This document shows, in pieces, positions 52,386-59,754 of a DNA stretch of 64,000 nt. The DNA comes from an uncultured Lachnospiraceae bacterium (GTDB lineage Bacteria > Bacillota > Clostridia > Lachnospirales > Lachnospiraceae), in the NCBI GenBank assembly GCA_947367855.1, contig CANBFE010000003.1, positions 216,116 to 280,115 of the forward strand. Direction: 5' to 3'. Each line of letters begins with the position of its first letter. Position 1 is the first letter of the stretch. A program made the translations under genes and the position numbers. The notes beneath the pieces are model-generated. The model did no database searches and was not told where the DNA came from. It saw only the letters and a list, made by a program, of their open reading frames with translations.

Positions 52386-53771
52386 CTATCGCGCCAGCTT
52401 ATAATCCCTGTTCCATTCTGCATGGAGGACCGGACTGCCGCCATCATCCGGTGATTCCCTTTCCACTGCCCCGCCGTCATGCGCCTCCACTCCGTCTGCA
52501 CCCTCCAATGGCCAGCCAGGGACATCTTCCGGAGCCCAGTCAGGAGCGTCCTCCGGAAACTGGTCGGTGCCTTCCCCATCCGGCTGGTCTGCTCCATCCA
52601 GAAATGGGCATTCCCTCTTTTCCTCCTGCAGTGTCTCATCCTCGAAAAGGAACCTGCCGCTGCCAAGCCTGACCGCCTCCGCGATCACCATGTTCTTCAG
52701 GCTCTTAAACTGCGGCTGGCAGGAAAGCGGCGGCAGGGGCGGCGTGTTGTTCCGGTAGGTCAGCAGAATCTCATCCTGCCATTTCCCCCATGCCCGGTAC
52801 AGCGCGTCCACCTTTTCCTCCTTGGCCAGCTCATCCACAATCCGGTCTACCAGGTTCTTCACATCCCGCTTAAGATACCCGTATACTTTTTTCCCGGCCG
52901 TATTCTGCAGGCGCTCCGCCAGACGGGCCATCATCTTTTCCATCTCTGAATTCGCCACCGTACTGCGGCGCAGCGCATCCATCATCTCCTGTACTGCATC
53001 GGCAGCCCCTTTTTTCAGATCCGCGCGGGATTGGTTCTGCTTTTCATAGATATGTGCGAAATCCTGCCGGAAGATATCGTGGGCCAGCTCCGATCGCATG
53101 GACTCGATAGATTCTTTTGTCAGGTATCCGTCATTATCCTTTGCGGAATAGACCATCAGGTGTACATGGGGATGGTGCCCCTCATTATGGAATGCGGCAT
53201 ACCAACGCAGGTTTGTGCTGTCAATCTTCATGTGCTTACAGAGCATTGCCCTCTTGGAACGCAGCAGCGCCATCCACTGTGCGGCGCTGTCATAGCCCAG
53301 CCTTGCTGCATCCTCCCGCCGCAGGGAGATGACGTGGGTCCACACCGGGCCTTTATGTCTGGCCGCTTCTTCCTGCACCTGTTTCAGCACCACTGCTTTT
53401 CCTGCGTCCGTAAACAGCCCATGTTCCCCCAGGCGCTCCACCCTGGGACGGTTTGCGATGTAGTCCACATAGTTCTCCCGGCTGCCGATGAGGTCCATGT
53501 TCTGCTCTACGGTACAAGAGATAAATTCCGATGCGTTCCCCATGGTTGGGCGCAGCAAGAAGTCCGCGTATTCCAACATCTCCTTTGCGGATGGGATGTC
53601 ATGGACTATCCGGTGGATCAGGTCTTTCTGCTGTGCCGTGGCCGGGAGGTTCCGGCTGCTTCCCCCCACTTTCTCCACGCCCTCCCGGGTGCTGACGTAA
53701 CGGACGTAATTCTCCACCTGTTCCGGAGGCGCATCCCGCAGGTAGCGGGAGGTGAGAATGATTTTGGGCAT
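52386..53771 (-). CDS. MobL/MobP-type relaxase, ending at an in-frame amber stop
   Basis: 461 residues to the stop. The start MPKIILTSRYLRD and the Tyr in ENYVRYVSTREG (likely nicking Tyr) are followed by the metal-binding His cluster HNEGHHPHVHLMVYS, the three-His relaxase motif. A helical region follows (about 260-350), then an acidic Pro/Asp-rich linker. The relaxase domain is complete, so nicking may still work without the Sel1 part. It probably acts at an oriT nearby, which could not be located. Follows the ArdA-like gene. Confidence 0.9.
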   Translation of the reverse strand: MPKIILTSRYLRDAPPEQVENYVRYVSTREGVEKVGGSSRNLPATAQQKDLIHRIVHDIPSAKEMLEYADFLLRPTMGNASEFISCTVEQNMDLIGSRENYVDYIANRPRVERLGEHGLFTDAGKAVVLKQVQEEAARHKGPVWTHVISLRREDAARLGYDSAAQWMALLRSKRAMLCKHMKIDSTNLRWYAAFHNEGHHPHVHLMVYSAKDNDGYLTKESIESMRSELAHDIFRQDFAHIYEKQNQSRADLKKGAADAVQEMMDALRRSTVANSEMEKMMARLAERLQNTAGKKVYGYLKRDVKNLVDRIVDELAKEEKVDALYRAWGKWQDEILLTYRNNTPPLPPLSCQPQFKSLKNMVIAEAVRLGSGRFLFEDETLQEEKRECPFLDGADQPDGEGTDQFPEDAPDWAPEDVPGWPLEGADGVEAHDGGAVERESPDDGGSPVLHAEWNRDYKLAR

Positions 53772-53855
53772 GGTAATCCTCCAAAAAGAAAAACGGAAAG
53801 CATTTCGCTCTCCGCATATCTTATCGCTCTATTTACTTTCTGTTCTCATGCAGAT

Positions 53856-55487
53856 TTAGTCCCTGTTGTTCCTCCAGTCCTCCAGCCAGTCAACCATCAT
53901 TTTCCCCTTTCTGAGATCCTCTGTTATCAGTTGGAAACACTTACTTTGTGGATCTGCAAAGTTAATTACCAATTCCGGGGTGTCTTTCAATAATTGTGCA
54001 ACCGCTTCCGTTGTGGAGGGATCACCATATCTTTTATAGAGACCGATTTCAGTTTGCTGAATGCGTTCTAACGCTTTTCCCTGCATCTTTTCTTTTTTCC
54101 TTCCCGGCATGTAAGGAGGTATCCCATTGTTTTCGACGTATTCCCTGAATTCCGCATGTTCTTCATCATTTTTATATACTGGTATCACCCGCAGGAACAT
54201 TTCCCTTGCTTCTGGCGAATTGTTGAAACACCAATGCTTAAAGACAAATTCAAACATCAAATACTGAAAGCTGTCCTCTGTATAATGCGGATCTACCACA
54301 CTAAACTCTGGCGGTACCACACTGGTTCTTCCCTCGTCCACACTTTCGATAACACTGGAAAACAACGGGACTTCCTTGTAATATAAAACAACTTTTCTCC
54401 TGCTGGAATAATCAGTGTGGTAAGATGTTTTGACCGGGCGCACCTCTTCCATATCCCTCTGCCCCAATTGACGGTACCTGATGTAGGGCTGCAGGGCTGC
54501 AGGTATCCTGATCCCGTCCCTTTCCAGGATGTACCGGGCAAAATCCTCTGGTTCTGCCGATTCCAGGGGCAGGAACTCGTAATCCGCACAGTTCCGCATG
54601 ATCCGGCAGGCATCCTCCATGGTTTCCGGAAGCTCCGCCTCCAAGGCTGCCAGAAGCAGTTCCCAGTCCGGTCCCCCCTTGTCCATGAGCGCCCTGATTT
54701 CCACAGCTGCCTGGTTCAGCTCCCCCATGGTGCTCCCAGGGGGCAGGCTTTCAAACAGTCCGTCATGTACCGCCAGCACCCTCATTTCCGTGCCGCCCCC
54801 TGCCATGCCGGCCCCGGCCTCCGCCTCTGCCAGTTCCTGCTCCGTCATAGGCAGTGAGAAGCTCTCATATCCGTATGGATGTCTCTTCACCTCCACATTG
54901 AACACAGGCCCCGATCCCCCGTCCCTATGGATGGGCCCGCCGGATCCTGGCTGCTGTCCCTCCTCCGGCTGCCTCCTTTCCACGAACCCGCCTTCCGTAA
55001 AGCATCCATACCTGTGCTGGCGGTTGGAGCCATACAGCCGATAGTCAAAGATTCCTTCAATTGCTTCGGGGATTTCTTCCCCTTCCTTTTCTGCCGCGTA
55101 CCGCCCCAGCCCTTCCATGTCGCGGATATCCGGCTTTAGCTCATAGGATCCCAAATGCTCCATGGTCTCCAGGACCTGTTCTATGGACCCTGGCCTTTCC
55201 ATCTCCAAAGCGGCCGTAAACAGCAGGAGCTCTTCCTCCCCCATTTCGTCCATGCGCCTTGCCAGGCGGTTGAGCATCACCAGATGCCCTTTCCCAAAGA
55301 CCAGCTCACCGGCCAGGCTTTCCCCCATGCCACCGGTTCTGGAGTCCACTCCGCCAATAAAAGGGAGCATTACTGACGGATGGATTTTCTCCAGCTCCCG
55401 CCACAGTTTCTGTGCATCGGCAGCTGTGGCCGGCAGCGCCATCCAGAGCCCGCCGTCCCAGTTTTCCCTCTTGACATAAATCCTCAC
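53856..55487 (-). CDS. ArdA-like antirestriction protein with swapped C-terminal domain (543 residues)
   Basis: Begins MRIYVKRENWDGGLWMALPA. Two related ArdA-like modules (about 1-150 and 205-385) share the L-x-MEDA/LE-TMEHLG style of acidic DNA-mimic proteins, which block type I restriction enzymes. A His/Tyr-containing linker leads to a different C-terminal domain (about 395-543: FEFVFKHWCFNNSPEAREMFLRV is its core, split here as FKHWCFNNSPEA). Its coding DNA is clearly more AT-rich than the rest of the gene, suggesting a domain acquired by recombination. Role of that domain unknown. Confidence 0.72.
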   Translation of the reverse strand: MRIYVKRENWDGGLWMALPATAADAQKLWRELEKIHPSVMLPFIGGVDSRTGGMGESLAGELVFGKGHLVMLNRLARRMDEMGEEELLLFTAALEMERPGSIEQVLETMEHLGSYELKPDIRDMEGLGRYAAEKEGEEIPEAIEGIFDYRLYGSNRQHRYGCFTEGGFVERRQPEEGQQPGSGGPIHRDGGSGPVFNVEVKRHPYGYESFSLPMTEQELAEAEAGAGMAGGGTEMRVLAVHDGLFESLPPGSTMGELNQAAVEIRALMDKGGPDWELLLAALEAELPETMEDACRIMRNCADYEFLPLESAEPEDFARYILERDGIRIPAALQPYIRYRQLGQRDMEEVRPVKTSYHTDYSSRRKVVLYYKEVPLFSSVIESVDEGRTSVVPPEFSVVDPHYTEDSFQYLMFEFVFKHWCFNNSPEAREMFLRVIPVYKNDEEHAEFREYVENNGIPPYMPGRKKEKMQGKALERIQQTEIGLYKRYGDPSTTEAVAQLLKDTPELVINFADPQSKCFQLITEDLRKGKMMVDWLEDWRNNRD

Positions 55488-55546
55488 TGTCCGCCCTCCT
55501 GTCCTGCTGCATATTTTTCGTCAGACATCACGCACATGCGCTGTCC

Positions 55547-56252
55547 TTACATTGACAGTGACTGCCCCGCCGCCTGTCCAGGCGCTTCGGTCCTTATCTG
55601 GAAGTGTCCGTCCTGGAACAGGTCCTGCTGTATGTGTGTGATTTTCTGGCGGAGCAGTTCCTCCGCCTCTACTTCTGAATCCCCGGCCCTTACAGATTTC
55701 CGGTCGCCATTCAGCAGCTGCCTCCCCTGTTCGGCAGTCAGCTGCAGGAAACCATACGGTGTCATGATGTCAGCTATTCCCTCGGGGTTCTCTGTCAGGA
55801 ACCCCCTTAGCGTATCCCGTATTTCCGCCGCCAGCCTTTCTTTTTCCGCGGCCTCTTTCAATGCCGTGCTGACGAGTTCTGTGAACTTCTCTCCATCCAT
55901 GCAGGCAGCCCTGAAACGTGAGCCGAACTCTTCAATCAATGCCAGGCTTTCTGCATAGCAGTCTCGCAGTCGTATTTTATCTTGCCGCTGTTCGGATCGT
56001 CCTCAAATGCTTTCTCAAAGACATCCATTTCCATTCATGCCCGCTCCCATGCGTAAACCATCGCCCGTTTTTCATGACCGGATCGCCGATCTCCACAGCA
56101 TAGCGGTTGAATGCCTCCTGCCCAAAATTTTCGTATTCCCCCTCCAAGAACGACAGGGCAAGGCAAAGGCTGTATTCACCGCTGTCATGGTCCACAATGT
56201 AAAAAGGGCGGTTTTCCCTGTTGAATCTGTCGATCCTCTGTTTGATGTCCAT
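55547..56252 (-). pseudogene. Frameshifted element gene (DNA-processing region, about 235 codons)
   Basis: Starts at ATG 56252 (GGAG upstream) with MDIKQRIDRFNRENRPFY, then IVDHDSGEYSLCLALSFLEG. Near 56035 the frame shifts to MDVFEKAFEDDPNSGKIKYD, and near 55965 it shifts again to CYAESLALIEEFGSRFR, which runs on to the stop at 55547. The three pieces follow one another like one protein, so two indels are inferred. The last piece, 130 residues, is open but has only a TTG start. Function unknown. Confidence 0.62.
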
Positions 56253-56730
56253 TCCTGCTCCTTCCATCTGCTGCGTATGGATTCCCATTGTTCTCCGTGT
56301 ATGCAGCGGTTCCACGGTATCCTCGATTTTGCGGCAGGCATTCCCAATATCGCTCAGGCGCATTTCCAGGGCTTTCCCCATGCGCCTGATGGCATCCGGC
56401 AGTCCAAAGTCCCTTTCTGTCCCCTCCGTGCCTGCAGCCATATCCTCCGCATACCGGCATGTACCTTACGGCCTTTATCCGGGGCCTGCAGGAGCAGTGC
56501 CGCGGACTGCCCCTTTCCTGTCTGGCCTGCCGTACCTTTTCATCAAATTCCCCAGTCCAGTCTTTTTTCCCATCCGCTCCCCAGTATAGGCCCAACGCTT
56601 CAACCAGGCTCCTTATCTGTCGTATTTCATCATCCTTTCCCTGGGGCGCAATCTGCTCTGCATAAGAAGTCAGCCCTTTGATTTCTGCCCTTACCAGTTC
56701 CTTGTCCTGACGGATGCTTTCCAAGTCCAT
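56253..56730 (-). pseudogene. Frameshifted short element gene
   Basis: ATG 56730 has GGAGG 7 nt upstream and begins MDLESIRQDKELVRAEIKG. The sensible sequence runs to about 56515 (EKVRQARQERG). It then continues best in a second frame (QSAALLLQAPDKGRKVHAG) and in a third (YAEDMAAGTEGTERDFGLP). Two indels close together are inferred. The helical, charged composition suits an element accessory protein; no family is recognised. Confidence 0.55.
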
Positions 56731-56790
56731 CCCCATCCCTCCAATCCCCGACAGCATCCAGCCGCCATACCCTGTTCCGCTGCCTGCTCC

Positions 56791-56832
56791 AATAAAAAAA
56801 GCCATGCACTCCATAAACCAAAGCGCATGGCT
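56791..56832 (-). terminator. Terminator after the 74-residue gene
   Basis: On the minus strand AGCCATGC, a 17-nt loop, GCATGGCT, then TTTTTTATT. It starts 6 nt beyond the stop of the small basic protein gene and separates it from the mobilisation operon. Confidence 0.75.
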
Positions 56833-56837
56833 GGACT

Positions 56838-57062
56838 TTAAGAAAAGTCCACCATATCCACCGTCCGGCATATCTTCCGGTAGCCATTCCCCTTGGGCGC
56901 AAACCCCACGTCTGTACTGCGGCGCACCTTCCGGCACAGATATTTCTTGTTCAGTGCAATCCCCCTCCGCAGTTCGCCGCGGAAGCTGTAGGAGCCTCTT
57001 CCCCGTCTCCAGCAGTTCCGTTTCTCTCTCGCCGTACCGGGCATCTTCTCCTGCTGTGGCAT
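56838..57062 (-). CDS. Small basic protein near the element right end (74 residues)
   Basis: ATG 57062 has GGAGG 10 nt upstream. The C-terminal two thirds is strongly basic: RGELRRGIALNKKYLCRK, then GYRKICRTVDMVDFS. No known domain was recognised; the charge suggests nucleic-acid binding. Its own terminator follows, so it is transcribed separately or attenuates the operon downstream. It is the last gene before the right end of the element. Confidence 0.6.
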   Translation of the reverse strand: MPQQEKMPGTAREKRNCWRRGRGSYSFRGELRRGIALNKKYLCRKVRRSTDVGFAPKGNGYRKICRTVDMVDFS

Positions 57063-57143
57063 GCTGCTTAAGCCTCCTTTCCTCTTTTTCAGGACAACAC
57101 TATACCATCTTTGTTGGAAAAAGCTATCCGGAATATTCCACAA

Positions 57144-57324
57144 ACATCCTGTCTCACCTTATTATATTTAGGCAATAAAAAACGGCTTCAGGGCTATGCC
57201 CTTCCACCTGCTTCTGTTTTCTTATATGCTTATGACGCTATACACATTTTTCAGCTCTTTTTGTGTATGCTGTTCTTTTCTCACTCTTTTTCTGGACGTT
57301 ATACACACAATACACAATTAAAAC
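57144..57324. other. Gene-free right-end region with short TACACA repeats
   Basis: AT-rich. Contains TATACACA...TGTGTATG as an inverted pair and TATACACAC at 57300-57308. The same 9-mer (as GTGTGTATA) lies at 29825-29833 near the left end. These may be recombinase or accessory-protein sites. Confidence 0.35.
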
Positions 57325-57339
57325 GGTACTCCATTTTAC
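57325..57339 (-). repeat. Right terminal inverted repeat of the element
   Basis: Plus strand GGTACTCCATTTTAC, i.e. GTAAAATGGAGTACC inward. It is followed by host ATCAG, which also abuts the left end. GATGTA, the core reported for the Tn554 attachment site, is formed across this junction on the minus strand; this point is from memory. Confidence 0.8.
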
Positions 57340-57825
57340 ATCAGCAAGGATCACTTCGGAGTCAGCCGCCAACGCTCGGGCGATTGCTATCCGCTGCTGC
57401 TCGCCTCCAGATAAATTCTGAACGGTATATTTCCTTTTCTCTTCAGGAATGCCTACTTCATTCAGCAATGAATCTGCCCGTGCCGCAAAATTACCCACAT
57501 AACCGCTGATGTGAAGCGACATTGTGATATTCTCAATGGCAGTGTAGTTATAGAGCAGATTATAGCTCTGAAATATGGTACTTACGTATTTTGCTCTGTA
57601 TTGATCTTCGTTTATCTTTGCAGTGTCAGTGCCGTCATATATCACCTTCCCGGACGAAGGCCTGGCAAGCGCTGCAATGATTGAAATCAGTGTAGTCTTT
57701 CCGGATCCTGAGCCGCCCATAACTGCATATAATCTGCCTTTTCCAAATTCATACGATATGTCGTTCAAAATATAGGGAAGCGTTCTATTATATCGGTAAA
57801 AAATATTTTCCAGTTTAAGAATCAT
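57340..57825 (-). pseudogene. ABC ATPase 5' half, severed by the mobile element
   Basis: 162 codons from ATG 57825 (GAGGTG upstream). Walker A GGSGSGKTT, Q-loop IFQSYNLLYN, signature NLSGGEQQRIAIARAL, and Walker B to VILAD, where the element begins. Reading continues about 34 codons into the element before a stop at 57238. The missing DEPTGNLD and H-loop are at 29597-29764. Partner permease gene is 12 nt upstream. The protein made now cannot hydrolyse ATP normally. Confidence 0.93.
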
Positions 57826-57837
57826 CACATTCACCTC

Positions 57838-59208
57838 TCAGAAACGCTTATTGAATATCTTCAATGGCTCAAATCTCAGGATATTGATGCAAGACATGAC
57901 GGATGATATCAACACAATCGCAGTAGAACCGCCAAAGACAATCATGAAATTTTTTATGTAATCACCCCAGGCAAAATTGCCTGCGATTCGTTCATATATA
58001 TCAGGTGAAACCATTGTCTGCATCCCCTTAAATATATTTGCTGTAAAGAATGGTGTGATAAATTGTGCCACTATAAAAGAAACAATTGTAATTCCCCAGA
58101 TGAATACCAAGTTTTCAATTAAATAACTGATTATCAATTCGCTTTTCTTCATGCCCATAGAACGCAATACGGCTATTTCATACTTTCGTGTACCAAGGAG
58201 CATGACAGTGGTAATCACAGTAACAAAGACCAAAAGCACAGCTGCCACCAACATAAAACCCGATGCACTGGTTGCCATTACTCTGGTCATATTCAAAAGA
58301 GGTCGGAAATCAGCAAACATCGGCTCCAAAGATATCCAATGACCATTGTACTGATTTTTCTGAAAATCATCCTGCACATTCAGAAATTCTTCCGGGTCAT
58401 CAAGATACACTAATACCTCATATCCCATTCTAATCTGATTATCCGGATCTACATCCTTTTTCTCAGATGTAATATCTTCTGGCGATATTTCCCGTAATCC
58501 GTAAGCCATGATTCCCGCATCTTCTACGAGCGCAATATCATCAAAACAGGATGCTCCCTCCAGTGATGTATGAATAATCCGTCTGTTTACATGTGCATCA
58601 TCGTCAACGGCATTTTCCAATATTCCTGTTATGGTATATTCCTTGTTCATCCCATCATCGTTACAAACCAGAACTCGATCCCCTAAAGACAGGCTGTTCC
58701 ATTCCCGAGAGGCTTCGTCATCTGCATACGGATTTTTTGAAATCACACATTCGTTCTCATTTTCAAACAGCCTGCCTGATGCCAGTAGAAATTCTTCGGA
58801 AACTAAATGCATCAGAGACATATTGTAACCCAAAATGAATACAGGCGCATCAATATGGTCAGATGAGTTGATTAATATCTCCAGGGGAGCAGCATCCTGC
58901 CTTAAAAAGTCTGTACGAAAATGATATTCCAACATCTTAATATCATCGATATGTTTTATTTCTTTCAGAGCATCATAATCTACTTCCGACATTCTGTCAG
59001 GAATATTTCCAATATCAATGGTATATTCACGCAACGCGGAAACACCGGCATATTCCCGGGTAATGGCCTTTGTCGCCACCGACATTTGCATATAAACGCT
59101 GACGCAGACGGAAGAAATTGACAGCAGAAGCAGGTATAGAATGCCGTATGATACATATTTTGATCTATATCTGAAAATATTAAGAATTGAATTTTTTATT
59201 CTAAACAT
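57838..59208 (-). CDS. Host FtsX/MacB-type ABC permease (456 residues)
   Basis: Membrane helix at about 17-38, extracytoplasmic domain (about 40-310), and three helices at about 320-440 with the FtsX motif YEIAVLRSMGMKKSEL. It ends with EPLKIFNKRF. Same layout as the element-borne permease at 43019 but clearly different in sequence. Its ATPase partner is interrupted, so the pump is probably inactive unless another ATPase substitutes. Confidence 0.9.
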   Translation of the reverse strand: MFRIKNSILNIFRYRSKYVSYGILYLLLLSISSVCVSVYMQMSVATKAITREYAGVSALREYTIDIGNIPDRMSEVDYDALKEIKHIDDIKMLEYHFRTDFLRQDAAPLEILINSSDHIDAPVFILGYNMSLMHLVSEEFLLASGRLFENENECVISKNPYADDEASREWNSLSLGDRVLVCNDDGMNKEYTITGILENAVDDDAHVNRRIIHTSLEGASCFDDIALVEDAGIMAYGLREISPEDITSEKKDVDPDNQIRMGYEVLVYLDDPEEFLNVQDDFQKNQYNGHWISLEPMFADFRPLLNMTRVMATSASGFMLVAAVLLVFVTVITTVMLLGTRKYEIAVLRSMGMKKSELIISYLIENLVFIWGITIVSFIVAQFITPFFTANIFKGMQTMVSPDIYERIAGNFAWGDYIKNFMIVFGGSTAIVLISSVMSCINILRFEPLKIFNKRF

Positions 59209-59223
59209 GGCAATTACCTCTAC

Positions 59224-59754
59224 CTAATGCGGTTCCTGTTCGCAGATCTGTAATTTTTTCCTGTAAAATTCCTTGTTGTACCCGTCCATACTAAGTACAC
59301 TGAATATAATACAGCGCTTTAATTCTTCTTCAGGATTACACTGCCGTTGAACCGGAAGGCCTCTTTTCTGCCGTTGCTCATTATTCCACATCATGCAATA
59401 AATTCCTCCATGGATCCCCATTGTACGGCGCTGATAGAGGCATTCCGTTATAATGGTGCGGCTGATTTCATCTGAACGATCATATTCCTCCATATTTCCC
59501 AGTTCACTTGCCACTCCACCCATAATAATCTCATACATGTTGATGAAACAGAAGATGTTCTTTTCCCTCTTACATGTCTCATACTGGGATTCCAACAGGG
59601 ACAGCTGCTTTTTCTTTTCCTCGTCCATCCCCTTTTCCCAACAGACCATATTTTGGATACAGTTGATCTCCTGATTTGTGAGATATTTTTCTCCCGGTTT
59701 TACGGCAGTCTCATAAGGCAGGGTGATGGCCAATACTTCCCGGATCTTATCCAC
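59224..59754 (-). CDS. C-terminal continuation of the XRE/TPR regulator (split by frameshift)
   Basis: 176 residues with a GTG start overlapping the previous stop by 8 nt. The frame read upstream of the GTG gives NPITKEQCVDKIREVLAIT, which continues the regulator logically, then YLTNQEINCIQNM, common near the end of long XRE/TPR regulators in this group. One extra base in a TAAAC run near 59780 would explain the break. Two coupled genes is the less likely alternative. Confidence 0.6.
   Translation of the reverse strand: MDKIREVLAITLPYETAVKPGEKYLTNQEINCIQNMVCWEKGMDEEKKKQLSLLESQYETCKREKNIFCFINMYEIIMGGVASELGNMEEYDRSDEISRTIITECLYQRRTMGIHGGIYCMMWNNEQRQKRGLPVQRQCNPEEELKRCIIFSVLSMDGYNKEFYRKKLQICEQEPH

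Larger units (their letters stand above)
29766..57343. mobile_element. 27.6-kb integrated element with Tn554-like recombinase module and mobilisation genes
   Basis: Boundaries come from the split host gene: sequence on the two sides joins without gain or loss. The ends carry imperfect inverted repeats (GTAAAATGTACC-type) and a shared ATCA/ATCAG at both junctions. Contents from left: DUF6262/TnpC-like protein and three tyrosine recombinases, MazF, a sigma-like factor, an AT-rich signalling/ABC/secreted-protein cargo, then coupling protein, primase, relaxase and ArdA-like antirestriction gene. No VirB4 or channel genes are seen, so it is probably mobilisable with help. Internal pseudogenes suggest partial decay. 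Confidence 0.9.

Noticed and set aside
56290..59440. Shared string RRTMGIH in the frameshifted element gene and in the 176-residue protein
   Set aside because: Only seven residues with different codons and no similarity around them; treated as chance.
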